Assembly (NCBI RefSeq): GCF_900205965.1
Contig: NZ_OAOF01000002.1
Location: forward strand, 370,489 to 434,488
DNA from: Lacrimispora amygdalina
GTDB lineage: Bacteria > Bacillota > Clostridia > Lachnospirales > Lachnospiraceae
DNA: 64,000 bases
Direction of reading: 5' to 3'
Shown: positions 8,960-17,641 of the stretch, piece by piece
Layout of the letters: every line of letters begins with the position of its first letter
How positions within the stretch are numbered: the first letter of the stretch is position 1
The notes under the pieces: generated by a model
The model's database searches: none
The model's input: only the letters and a program-made list of their open reading frames with translations
Told to the model about the DNA's origin: nothing
Position numbers and translations under genes: made by a program

Positions 8960-9312
8960 GTCATCTAAACAAAAAAAGCGGAAATTATCTGGACCAGATT
9001 CCAGTACGTGCAGAACAGGTACTATGGTCTGTAGAGGAAAACGGTCTGGTTACTCTGGATGTAGAAAACAAAGGATTCTTTCACAGGATTGCGCAGAAAT
9101 TTTTTCACAAACCGAAAATCAGCCATATTCATCTGGATCCAATGGGAAGCTTTGTCTGGTGCCTGATAGATGGAGAACGTGATATATTCAGTCTCTCCGC
9201 TTCTGTTAAGGAACGGTTTGGAGAGGAAGCCTCTCCTTTATATGAACGCCTTTCCAAGTACTTCCAGGTCCTGCACAGTTATGGTTTCATCCTATTTAAA
9301 AATGAAATATAA
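8956..9312 (+). CDS. PqqD family protein
   Basis: Small winged-helix-like protein of 118 residues resembling the PqqD/RRE fold, whose members present peptide substrates to modifying enzymes in RiPP pathways. Visible support is the patch DPMGSFVWCLIDGERDIFSL followed by LSASVKERFGEE and a C-terminal helix ending in YGFILFKNE, the usual PqqD layout. ATG 8956 overlaps the OPT stop as ATGA, indicating translational coupling; a TTG at 8938 is the alternative. No radical SAM enzyme or precursor peptide was seen nearby, so the role is open. The gene ends before a convergent terminator shared with spoIVB. Confidence 0.72.
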   Translation: MSHLNKKSGNYLDQIPVRAEQVLWSVEENGLVTLDVENKGFFHRIAQKFFHKPKISHIHLDPMGSFVWCLIDGERDIFSLSASVKERFGEEASPLYERLSKYFQVLHSYGFILFKNEI

Positions 9313-9325
9313 TTAAATACAGAGA

Positions 9326-9375
9326 AAAGAAAAGGACGGCACCGTAAGGTTACTTACGATTCTGTCCTTTTCTTT
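9326..9375. terminator. Bidirectional terminator between the OPT/pqqD unit and spoIVB
   Basis: A 12-bp outer stem (9326-9337 with 9364-9375, AAAGAAAAGGAC/GTCCTTTTCTTT) and an inner CGTAAG/CTTACG stem form a long hairpin. A and T tracts on either arm suit both convergent transcripts. Confidence 0.8.
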
Positions 9376-9389
9376 CCCGGCATTCTCTG

Positions 9390-10664
9390 TCAATGATTAA
9401 CCATGTTTTCGATAAAGATACCATAGCCTCTTGTAGAATCCTGAATAAATACATGGGTAACGGCTCCTATCAGCTTTCCATCCTGAATAATAGGACTTCC
9501 CGACATACCCTGAACAATTCCCCCCGTTAATGCCAGAAGATCGGGGTCCGTAACTTTTATTACCATACCCTTGCTTTTGTGGGTTGTGGAGTAATCAACC
9601 CGTTGGATCTCTATTTCATAATCACGCACTTTTCCGGAAACATCACTTCGGATATACGCTTTCCCCTTCTCTACATCCTGTCTGTAACCGATGGGAAGCG
9701 CATCCTGGGATATACTTTGTTTAAACCGTTCATTTACTGTACCAAAAATTCCTTCTTCCGTATTGGCTTTAATCGTTCCTAAGTTGGATCCCGGACCGTA
9801 ATAGATAATTCCGCTCATTACACCGGGTTTTCCAAAAGTACCCTTTTCAATACCCAAAATTGCAGTTTCATACAAAGACCCTTCCGTGATCTGAACAACA
9901 TTTCCCGTATCACTGTCACTGATTCCATGGCCCAGTGCTCCGAACTGTCCGTTCATATCCACGTAGGTCATGGTGCCGATACCCTGGGTATCGTCACGAA
10001 CCCAGACTCCCAGCTTATAAGATCCATCCTCCGTTTCTATGGGGTTCATCTTAACATCAATGTTCTCATTACCTCTTCTTACTTTTAGTACAGCTTCAGA
10101 ACCGCCTGTTTTGTTGAGTTCATTCATCAGTGTTTCTTTGTCACTCAGAGGAATGCCATTGATTGCTTCCAGATAATCTCCGGATTGTAAAACGCCAAAA
10201 GCTGGTTCTACAACCATTCCATCTTTTTTTGTTACATCACCAGTACCAATTACCATGACTCCGTTTGATTTGAGATAAATTCCCACCGGAGTTCCACAAG
10301 GAATGGCATATTTGGTATCTACTACATTTACCTGAATATCTTTTAACTGTATCCAGCCAAACAGCTTTAAACCCAGCTTATAGCTTCCCAGATTCTTAGA
10401 ATAGAGGGAAAACGGCTGATTCACCTGTAAGTGGATTTTATCCGAAGGAATATTGGAACCGTTTCCAAGAACCACTTCCTCGCTGTCGGAATGCAGCGTC
10501 ACATCAAAAGGCATGGAGAAATGAAACTGTTCTTCTTCTGCTGCAACGATGTTCAATTTGTCCGGAATGACCCGTTTCATATAAAACCACGTAAATCCGA
10601 TACAAAAGATCAGGCTGATCCAGAACGCCCTTACAATTAGCTTATGAATTTTCTTTTTTGCCAT
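9390..10664 (-). CDS. spoIVB: SpoIVB serine peptidase
   Basis: Forespore-secreted serine protease. In known sporulators it signals across the intermembrane space to trigger pro-sigma-K processing by SpoIVFB. The 424-residue protein has an N-terminal membrane anchor, a PDZ domain at about residues 125-200, and an SpoIVB S55 peptidase domain. That domain contains GALGHGISDSDTG (catalytic His) and QGMSGSPIIQDGKLIGAVTH (catalytic Ser). It lies downstream of recN in the usual clostridial order recN-spoIVB-spo0A, although the OPT/pqqD pair separates it from spo0A here. The SD is TAAGGAGG. Confidence 0.95.
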   Translation of the reverse strand: MAKKKIHKLIVRAFWISLIFCIGFTWFYMKRVIPDKLNIVAAEEEQFHFSMPFDVTLHSDSEEVVLGNGSNIPSDKIHLQVNQPFSLYSKNLGSYKLGLKLFGWIQLKDIQVNVVDTKYAIPCGTPVGIYLKSNGVMVIGTGDVTKKDGMVVEPAFGVLQSGDYLEAINGIPLSDKETLMNELNKTGGSEAVLKVRRGNENIDVKMNPIETEDGSYKLGVWVRDDTQGIGTMTYVDMNGQFGALGHGISDSDTGNVVQITEGSLYETAILGIEKGTFGKPGVMSGIIYYGPGSNLGTIKANTEEGIFGTVNERFKQSISQDALPIGYRQDVEKGKAYIRSDVSGKVRDYEIEIQRVDYSTTHKSKGMVIKVTDPDLLALTGGIVQGMSGSPIIQDGKLIGAVTHVFIQDSTRGYGIFIENMVNH

Positions 10665-10792
10665 CTCACATACCTCCTTAGAAGAATAAAGGAGACAATT
10701 TTTTGACTCCTTTCATAGTATGTGAGAATTCGTTAAAAACACTCTGTCATATTTTAGTTGAATTCATTTAATTCTGGTGTTGGAACCAGTGA

Positions 10793-12460
10793 TCAGTTTT
10801 TCAACTTTTTTTTTGCAGCAAGACGCTTCATCTCTCTGGCGTTTTCTTTTACAGCATCTGTAATCTCCGCTCCTCCAAGCAGTCTTGCAAGTTCTTCCAC
10901 CATTTCCTCCTCTTGCAATGCCCGGATTCCAGTGGTTGTTTTTCCAGCATCTGCCGATTTTTTAATTTCATAATGAGCATCTGCCATTGCAGCAATCTGA
11001 GGCAGATGAGTAATACAGATTACCTGATGACTTCCTGCAATATAAGAAAGCTTTTCTGAAACCTTCTGTGCCGTTCTGCCGCTGATACCAGTATCAATTT
11101 CATCAAAAATCAGGGTTGGTATCTCATCGGAATCAGCAAGAACGGTTTTCACCGCCAGCATAATTCTTGACATCTCACCGCCGGATGCTACGGATTTTAA
11201 GGGTTTCAAGGCCTCTCCGGGATTAGCGGAAATCATAAATTCTGCTTCATCAAACCCATTTGCCGTATAATGATCCATTCGTTCAAACTCCATGTCAAAA
11301 TTTACATCAATAAAATTTAAATCATGTAAGCCTTCTTTTATTTTAGCAGTCAGTTCCTTGGCTGTTTCTTTTCTCATATAGGATAATTGTCCGCATAAAC
11401 CTTCCAGTTTATCCTCGGTTTTAAGGATCTCTTTTTCGGTCTGCTGTTTTAAACGATCATAATCTTCCAGTTCACCCAGTCTTTTTTTCTTTTCTTCCAG
11501 ATTTTTGAAAATCAGATCTGCACCTTTTCCATATTTTGCTTCCAGATTATGGATTAAATCAAGACGGGACTCTATGGTCTGGTAATCCTCCTCATCAAAT
11601 GATAATTCCTCCAGATAAGATGAAATTTCATGATTGATATCGCTTAAGATGGAATCCACATCAAAAAGCTGGTCTCTGATGGAAAGCAGCCGTTCGTCAT
11701 AAACTGCCGCTGATTCCACCTCTTTTAATGCCCGCCCTGTCACATCGGAATTCACCGCATCATAAGCCAGAGAAAGGCTTTCTATAATTTTTTTCCCATG
11801 AAGAAACAGACGGTACTTAGAAGAAAGTGCCTCCTCTTCTCCGTCTATTAAACCGGCATTCTCGATCTCTTCTATCTCATAGCGGATAAAGTCCATCTCC
11901 CGGAGTCTGGTATCCTCATCAAGCTGAAACGACGCCAGCCGTTCCTTCAGCCGGACATATTCCCGGTAAGTCTCTGCAATATTCATTTTTAGCTCATGGG
12001 ACTTTTTATCCTGGTAACGATCCAGGATCTCAAGATGTGCTGATTTGTAGAGTAAAGACTGATGTTCATGCTGTCCATGAATATCGATCAGAAGGCCGGT
12101 GATTTCCCGCAGTTTTCCTGAAGTAACCGTTTCGTCGTTAATTTTGCTTAAGCTCTTTGATGGCATGATCTTCTTGGAAATAATAACGATACCATCCTGA
12201 TCCGGATACACATCCTTTTCTTTTAACAGCTGAATCTTTCTGGGATCACTGACGGTAAAAATCAGCTCTATGTAGGCATATTCCGCACCGTTTCTGATCA
12301 TATCCTTTGGAACCTTGCCTCCCAGGGCAATAGTTACCGAGCCGATAATAATGGATTTTCCGGCACCTGTCTCACCTGTTAATACATTCAGTCCCTCTTT
12401 AAACTCCACATCGGCTTTTTCAATTAAAGCTAAATTCTTTACGTGTAATTCTGAAAGCAT
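10793..12460 (-). CDS. recN: DNA repair protein RecN
   Basis: SMC-like ATPase acting early in double-strand break repair. The 555-residue length is normal. The N-terminal ATPase half contains Walker A GETGAGKS near residue 30. A long coiled-coil region runs from about 160 to 380, and the C-terminal half holds the ABC signature SGGEMSR and Walker B TLIFDEIDTGISG, followed by the H-loop CITHLPQIA. It lies 12 nt downstream of argR, an arrangement conserved across Firmicutes, and is probably cotranscribed with it. Confidence 0.96.
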   Translation of the reverse strand: MLSELHVKNLALIEKADVEFKEGLNVLTGETGAGKSIIIGSVTIALGGKVPKDMIRNGAEYAYIELIFTVSDPRKIQLLKEKDVYPDQDGIVIISKKIMPSKSLSKINDETVTSGKLREITGLLIDIHGQHEHQSLLYKSAHLEILDRYQDKKSHELKMNIAETYREYVRLKERLASFQLDEDTRLREMDFIRYEIEEIENAGLIDGEEEALSSKYRLFLHGKKIIESLSLAYDAVNSDVTGRALKEVESAAVYDERLLSIRDQLFDVDSILSDINHEISSYLEELSFDEEDYQTIESRLDLIHNLEAKYGKGADLIFKNLEEKKKRLGELEDYDRLKQQTEKEILKTEDKLEGLCGQLSYMRKETAKELTAKIKEGLHDLNFIDVNFDMEFERMDHYTANGFDEAEFMISANPGEALKPLKSVASGGEMSRIMLAVKTVLADSDEIPTLIFDEIDTGISGRTAQKVSEKLSYIAGSHQVICITHLPQIAAMADAHYEIKKSADAGKTTTGIRALQEEEMVEELARLLGGAEITDAVKENAREMKRLAAKKKLKN

Positions 12461-12472
12461 GGTTTGCCTCCT

Positions 12473-12922
12473 TTATCCCGTAACAAGTTTTTTCAGTTTA
12501 TCCATCATCAATATGGTATCATCAACAGTCCTGATGGCGCACATAATGGTATCGTCTCCTGCGATGCAGCCTACCATTTCACTGAAATGAAGGGCATCAA
12601 GCGCTGCGGCAACTGCCATTGCCATTCCTGATACGGTCTTAATCACCAGTATATTCTGTGCCATATCCATGGATAAATACCCATCCCTTAAGATCCGGAT
12701 GTATTTATCACTGAATGATCCCTGGTTTTGAAGCACCATATAGCGCTGCTTGCCGGATTCCGACTGCACCTTTGTCAGTTTTAACTCACGGATATCTCTG
12801 GATACGGTTGCCTGTGTTACTGCAAATCCTGCCTGATTCAAATAATCCGCCAGTTCCTCCTGGGTTTCGATCTCATATTTTCCGATCAATTCTACAATCT
12901 TACTGTGTCTCTCCAGTTTCAT
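12473..12922 (-). CDS. argR: Arginine repressor ArgR
   Basis: Arginine-responsive transcription regulator of arginine synthesis and catabolism. The 149-residue protein has the N-terminal winged-helix domain (ATVSRDIRELKLTKV recognition helix at about residues 38-52) and a C-terminal oligomerisation/arginine-binding domain with VGCIAGDDTIMCAIR, including the GDD arginine contact. The start has AAGGAGG eight nt upstream. It is placed between nadK and recN as in most Clostridia. Confidence 0.95.
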   Translation of the reverse strand: MKLERHSKIVELIGKYEIETQEELADYLNQAGFAVTQATVSRDIRELKLTKVQSESGKQRYMVLQNQGSFSDKYIRILRDGYLSMDMAQNILVIKTVSGMAMAVAAALDALHFSEMVGCIAGDDTIMCAIRTVDDTILMMDKLKKLVTG

Positions 12923-12934
12923 CGTGTCACCTCC

Positions 12935-13792
12935 TTAGATACCTGCCATTTTGTTCCGAAGATTATCCAAAAATGATAAGTTCTTTAATTTAACTAAAAT
13001 AGTTTTTATTTCAGCACGTTTTAATTCTATTATGTCCCCCGGCAAGAGCCGCACCGCTGAATCTCCGTCGAACACCGCCGCCTGGCTTATGCCTTCCGGA
13101 CCCATAATGTCAATTCTGATCCTGTCTTCGGCTGACAGCACAATGCTCCTGGCATTTAAGGCATGGGAACAGATGGGCGTAAGTACGAGCATCTGGGAAT
13201 CGGGCGCGATAATCGGACCGCCTGCAGATAAATTGTAGGCAGTAGAACCTGTGGGGGTTGCTGCAATAAGCCCGTCTGCTCTGTACTCCGTTAAGAATTC
13301 TCCGTTTACAAACACCTTAAACTGAAGCATCTTTAAGTATTCGCCTCTTGTTATGACAATTTCATTCAGAGCGATATCCCGGTAAATCTCTTTCCCGTTG
13401 CGGAATGCATTTCCGCTTAACATCATGCGCTCTTCCAGTTTATAGTCATCGTTATAAAGGGCCAGAAGGGCCGATTCCATATCTTCGGTCCTGGATACCT
13501 GGGTCAGATATCCCAAAGTCCCCCTGTTGATCCCCAGAATGGGCAGATTGCGTCCGGACAAGTCTCTGGCCGCCTGTATCAGTGTTCCATCTCCCCCCAG
13601 AGTAATCACGCATTCCGTAGCTTCCGGCACCATGGCTGAATCGGTATAATGCTTCTCTGACTTCCATTCAACCTTTTCTCCACCGCCAATCAGACAGACT
13701 GCTCCCCTGGAAGTAAGAAATTCACGGACTTGCTCTGCGGTCTCCCTGGCTCCCTTTTTATCCGGATTCATGATTACATAAAAATATTTCAT
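12935..13792 (-). CDS. nadK: NAD kinase
   Basis: Phosphorylates NAD+ to NADP+ in the cytoplasm. The 285-residue protein has the two family signatures: GGDGTLIQAAR near residue 66 and the NLSAGGPIIAP segment near residue 168, with the TPTGSTAY motif just before it. AAGGAGT precedes the ATG. The gene is embedded in the dxs-tlyA-nadK-argR-recN series, with gaps of 11-12 nt indicating one operon. Confidence 0.95.
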   Translation of the reverse strand: MKYFYVIMNPDKKGARETAEQVREFLTSRGAVCLIGGGEKVEWKSEKHYTDSAMVPEATECVITLGGDGTLIQAARDLSGRNLPILGINRGTLGYLTQVSRTEDMESALLALYNDDYKLEERMMLSGNAFRNGKEIYRDIALNEIVITRGEYLKMLQFKVFVNGEFLTEYRADGLIAATPTGSTAYNLSAGGPIIAPDSQMLVLTPICSHALNARSIVLSAEDRIRIDIMGPEGISQAAVFDGDSAVRLLPGDIIELKRAEIKTILVKLKNLSFLDNLRNKMAGI

Positions 13793-13803
13793 ACTAAGAC
13801 TCC

Positions 13804-14619
13804 TTATTTGCCTTCGCTTAAGTCTTTGTGCGCCTCTTCCACCACTTTTTCAGGATCTACACTGGTATCCGGAAAGCGTTCCCCTTCCGGATGATTCTTT
13901 AGATGGAGCAGATATTCAATATTCCCTTCCGGTCCCTTGATGGGAGAGAACTCCAGATGCAGGATTTCAAACCCAATACTGATTCCGTAGCCGATCACGG
14001 ACCGGATCACTTCCAGATGAACGGACTTTTCCCTTACCACACCTTTTTTCCCCACCTTTTCTCGGCCGGCTTCAAACTGAGGCTTAATCAGGCAGACGAT
14101 TTCCCCGTCTTTGGTGAGAAGATTCTTTACTGGTAAAAGCACCTTGGTTAGAGAAATAAACGATACATCAATGGAGGAAAATTCGATGCGGTCCTCTATA
14201 TCCTCAGACGTTACATATCGGATATTCGTCTTTTCCATACAAACTACCCGGTCATCGTTACGAAGCTTCCATGCAAGCTGCCCGTGGCCAACATCCACCG
14301 CATATACCTTCACCGCACCGTTTTGAAGCATACAGTCCGTAAATCCTCCGGTAGAGGATCCTACATCCATGCAGATCTTCCCTTCCAGTGTGACATCGAA
14401 GTGAGTCATGGCTTTTTCCAGCTTCAGCCCGCCCCTGCTTACATATCTTAGTGTACTGCCTCTCACTTCAATCAGCGCAGCCTCATCAAACATGGAACCT
14501 GCCTTGTCCTCTTTATCCCCGTCCACGTATACAATTCCGGACATGATAATGGCTTTCGCCTTTTCCCTGGACTGGGCATGTCCATGTTTTACTAATAGCA
14601 CATCCAAACGTTCTTTCAT
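13804..14619 (-). CDS. tlyA: TlyA family S4/FtsJ-type rRNA methyltransferase
   Basis: Probable 2'-O-methyltransferase of rRNA; the family is also annotated as hemolysin A. The 271-residue protein starts with an S4 RNA-binding domain (RLDVLLVKHGHAQSREKAKA, residues 3-22) followed by a Rossmann methyltransferase domain with SAM motif MDVGSSTGGFTDC near residue 88. It begins two bases after the dxs stop and lies upstream of nadK, the usual order. Hemolytic activity is not implied. Confidence 0.92.
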   Translation of the reverse strand: MKERLDVLLVKHGHAQSREKAKAIIMSGIVYVDGDKEDKAGSMFDEAALIEVRGSTLRYVSRGGLKLEKAMTHFDVTLEGKICMDVGSSTGGFTDCMLQNGAVKVYAVDVGHGQLAWKLRNDDRVVCMEKTNIRYVTSEDIEDRIEFSSIDVSFISLTKVLLPVKNLLTKDGEIVCLIKPQFEAGREKVGKKGVVREKSVHLEVIRSVIGYGISIGFEILHLEFSPIKGPEGNIEYLLHLKNHPEGERFPDTSVDPEKVVEEAHKDLSEGK

Positions 14620-14620
14620 T

Positions 14621-16522
14621 TCACTTCATCTTATCCTTCCATTCCCTGTTCTGGCGTTCCACATCCAGATAATCCTTCTTCATACGCCAGATTATGGAGT
14701 CACTGTCAATTCCCAGTCCCTTCCGCAGCAGAGAAACGTTACCATGCTCCACATACGCATCCGGCAGCGCGATGTTTAACACCTTAACGGCTGGATAGTG
14801 TTCGTGAATGTACCCGTTAATCAGGCTGCCGTACCCGCCCTGGAGCACATTCTCTTCCATGGTCACAATCAGCCAGTGGTCCGCTGCCAGGCGATCAATC
14901 AGTTTTTTATCGAAGGGCTTGATAAAACGTCCGTTTGCAAGGGTGCAGTTCCAGCCTTCCGCCTTCAGCTTCTGCCTTACATGCTCGCCTGTGCTTACCA
15001 TACTACCGACTGCCAGAAGTGCGATATCTGTTTCCTCATAGATCATCTCGCCTTTTCCATATTCAATGGGTGCTTTAAAATCTCCCAGCCCCTGATAGGC
15101 TTCTCCTCTTGGATAACGCACCGCGATGGGACTGTCAAGGGAAAAGGCAAATTCCAGCCCTTTCTCCAGCTCCCAGTCATTCTTTGGGGCAAAAATGCTC
15201 ATGTTGGGAATAGCACTTAAAAAAGAAAGATCAAAGATTCCCTGATGGGTCTCTCCGTCACTTCCTACCAGTCCCGCCCGGTCAACTGCAAATACCACCG
15301 GAAGGTTCTGAATGCATACATCATGAAGCACCTGGTCAAACCCTCTCTGCAAAAAAGAGGAATAAACAGCCACTACCGGCTTTAAGCCGCCTGCTGCCAT
15401 TCCTGCCGCTGAAGTCACCGCATGCTCTTCTGCAATCCCAACATCGAAAAAGCGGTCCGGATACAGGCTGGAAAACCGTTTTAATCCGGTTCCATCCGGC
15501 ATCGCAGCAGTAACCGCCACTATTTTCTTATCGTCTTTTGCCAGACTGCAGATGGTCTTTGAAAATACATCTGTATAGTTTAAATTTTTCTTATCTTTCT
15601 TCGGTTTTCCGGTAAGAATATCAAAGGGCTCCACGCCATGAAACTTAGATGGGTACTTTTCTGCCGGGGCATATCCCTTTCCCTTTTTGGTAATCACATG
15701 AACCAGTACCGTGTGATCCAGATTCTTGGCTTCTTTTAAGGTTCTCGTTAAAGCCTTGACATCATGACCGTCAACCGGTCCTAAATAGGTGATTCCCATA
15801 TTTTCAAACAGCATACCCGGAATCAAAAGCTGTTTGATTCCGTTTTTTGTCCTGCTGATCTTATCAATGAGCTGCTCACCGATAACCGGAATTCTGGACA
15901 GCGTATTGGTAACGTGCTTTTTTAAATCCAGATAACCGTTCCCAGTCCGTATGCTGTTTAAATAGGTGGACATACCACCTACATTCTCGGATATGGACAT
16001 ATTGTTATCATTCAGGATAATGACAAAGTTTTTCTTCATCTGAGCCGCATTATTTAACGCCTCATATGCCATCCCTCCTGTAAGGGAACCGTCTCCGATG
16101 ACAGAAACCACAAAATGCTCTTTCCCCAGTACGTCTCTTGCCTGGGCAAGTCCCAGTCCTGCTGAAATAGAAGTGGAACTGTGACCGGTATCAAAGGCAT
16201 CACAGGGACTTTCCTTACGCTTTGGAAAACCGCTCATGCCGCCGTACTGGCGCAGCTCGTCAAAATCCATTCTTCTTCCGCTTAAAATCTTATGGGTATA
16301 GGACTGATGCCCTACATCCCAGACGATCTTGTCCATGGGAAGATCAAAAGCCAGATAAATGGCCATGGTAAGTTCCACCACTCCCAGATTAGAGGCCAGA
16401 TGACCGCCTGTAGTACTTATTTTTTCTATTAGAAAATCACGGATTTCCTGACTTAAAAGCGTCAGCTCCTGTGGGGAGAATTTCTTAATATCGTCAGGTC
16501 CGTTAATCAATTCCAGTATCAT
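14621..16522 (-). CDS. dxs: 1-deoxy-D-xylulose-5-phosphate synthase
   Basis: Thiamine-diphosphate enzyme that condenses pyruvate and glyceraldehyde 3-phosphate, the first step of the MEP isoprenoid pathway. The 633-residue length is typical. The TPP-binding motif GDGSLTGGMAYEALNNA is near residue 153 and the transketolase-type DRAGLVGSDGETHQG motif near residue 400; a C-terminal transketolase domain follows. It is adjacent to the prenyl diphosphate synthase gene, consistent with isoprenoid supply. Confidence 0.96.
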   Translation of the reverse strand: MILELINGPDDIKKFSPQELTLLSQEIRDFLIEKISTTGGHLASNLGVVELTMAIYLAFDLPMDKIVWDVGHQSYTHKILSGRRMDFDELRQYGGMSGFPKRKESPCDAFDTGHSSTSISAGLGLAQARDVLGKEHFVVSVIGDGSLTGGMAYEALNNAAQMKKNFVIILNDNNMSISENVGGMSTYLNSIRTGNGYLDLKKHVTNTLSRIPVIGEQLIDKISRTKNGIKQLLIPGMLFENMGITYLGPVDGHDVKALTRTLKEAKNLDHTVLVHVITKKGKGYAPAEKYPSKFHGVEPFDILTGKPKKDKKNLNYTDVFSKTICSLAKDDKKIVAVTAAMPDGTGLKRFSSLYPDRFFDVGIAEEHAVTSAAGMAAGGLKPVVAVYSSFLQRGFDQVLHDVCIQNLPVVFAVDRAGLVGSDGETHQGIFDLSFLSAIPNMSIFAPKNDWELEKGLEFAFSLDSPIAVRYPRGEAYQGLGDFKAPIEYGKGEMIYEETDIALLAVGSMVSTGEHVRQKLKAEGWNCTLANGRFIKPFDKKLIDRLAADHWLIVTMEENVLQGGYGSLINGYIHEHYPAVKVLNIALPDAYVEHGNVSLLRKGLGIDSDSIIWRMKKDYLDVERQNREWKDKMK

Positions 16523-16537
16523 AGTTTTTCAGATCCT

Positions 16538-17425
16538 TTATTTTTCCCGGTAAACCAGCATCCGGATCAGTTCTTCCAGAAAGCCGTTCTCTCCCGGCAG
16601 CTTTTGAAGGCAGGCAACTGCTTCTTCTGAAATCCTCTCCACAGCCTTCTTCGCCTGTTCCATACCCTCCAATGTTACATAGGTGGTCTTGTGATTTTTT
16701 TCATCACTGAATACCGGTTTTCCTAAAACCTGGGCATTGCTGGTGACATCTAATATATCATCCTGTATCTGAAATGCCATACCAATTTTTGATGCCATCT
16801 CTTCCACTTCTTTTAAATCGTCTTCCCCGGCTCCAGCCAGCATCGCACCAATCATCATGGAGGCTTCTAAAAGCGCACCTGTTTTTAACCGGTAAATGAA
16901 ATCCAGTTTATCACACGGAATCGGCTTTCCAGACAGCTCCACGTCAACGGTCTGGCCGCCTATCATTCCGAAAATCCCTGTTTTTTGGGCAAGAATTCCC
17001 ATAGCCCTGGCTACCCTGTCCGGCCTGTCCGAACATTGAAGTGCTTTTGCTGCTGTCTCCATAGAGTAGATTAAAAGTCCGTCACCTGCAAGCACTGCCA
17101 TATCATATCCAAATTTTACCCATGCAGTGGGAAGTCCTCTGCGAAGGGTGTCGTTATCCATACAGGGTAAATCGTCATGGATCAGGGAAGAGGTATGGAT
17201 CATCTCTATGGCTGCCATAAAGGGTTCAATCTCTTTTCCTGTTCCTCCAAAAAGGCGGTACGTCTCCTGCATCAGCATGGGACGCAGTCTTTTCCCTCCT
17301 GCACGCATACTATAGTCCATCGCCTCGAGAACGGTACTCTGATGCCCTTCTACAGCTGGAAGGTAGCATTCCACAATCTTCCAGACATCTTTCGTGCGTA
17401 TGGACAGTTCATCATGAAAGTTCAT
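16538..17425 (-). CDS. ispA: Farnesyl/geranyl diphosphate synthase (polyprenyl synthetase)
   Basis: Head-to-tail prenyltransferase that makes C10-C20 diphosphates from IPP and DMAPP. The 295-residue protein has the first aspartate-rich motif in LIHDDLPCMDND and the second in QIQDDILDV, plus the KTGALLEASM segment. ATG 17425 overlaps xseB by 14 bases; an in-frame GTG at 17434 with GGAGG 6 nt upstream is an equally plausible start. The context xseA-xseB-ispA-dxs-tlyA is conserved in Clostridia. Chain length (C15 versus C20) cannot be settled by eye. Confidence 0.92.
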   Translation of the reverse strand: MNFHDELSIRTKDVWKIVECYLPAVEGHQSTVLEAMDYSMRAGGKRLRPMLMQETYRLFGGTGKEIEPFMAAIEMIHTSSLIHDDLPCMDNDTLRRGLPTAWVKFGYDMAVLAGDGLLIYSMETAAKALQCSDRPDRVARAMGILAQKTGIFGMIGGQTVDVELSGKPIPCDKLDFIYRLKTGALLEASMMIGAMLAGAGEDDLKEVEEMASKIGMAFQIQDDILDVTSNAQVLGKPVFSDEKNHKTTYVTLEGMEQAKKAVERISEEAVACLQKLPGENGFLEELIRMLVYREK

Positions 17426-17627
17426 GTTCTTCACCGTTTTCCTCCAGCACAATTATCTTTTTTTCAACTTTATCTATTTTATCATTGCAGGACTTGACAA
17501 GCTTCATACCTGTCTCATAATACTCAAAAGATTCCTCTAAGGAGCTTTCCTGGCTTTCCAGCTTTTTAACCAGCTCCTCTAAATCCTTTAATGTCTCTTC
17601 AATGGTTCTTTCTTTTTTTACTGCCAT
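17412..17627 (-). CDS. xseB: Exodeoxyribonuclease VII small subunit
   Basis: Small subunit of exonuclease VII, a single-strand-specific nuclease. The 71-residue protein is a helical hairpin with the family pattern TIEETLKDLEELVKKLES followed by LEESFEYYETGMKLVK. It follows xseA directly and its 3' end overlaps the ispA start. Confidence 0.93.
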   Translation of the reverse strand: MAVKKERTIEETLKDLEELVKKLESQESSLEESFEYYETGMKLVKSCNDKIDKVEKKIIVLEENGEEHELS

Positions 17628-17641
17628 AAGCCTGTTTCTCC

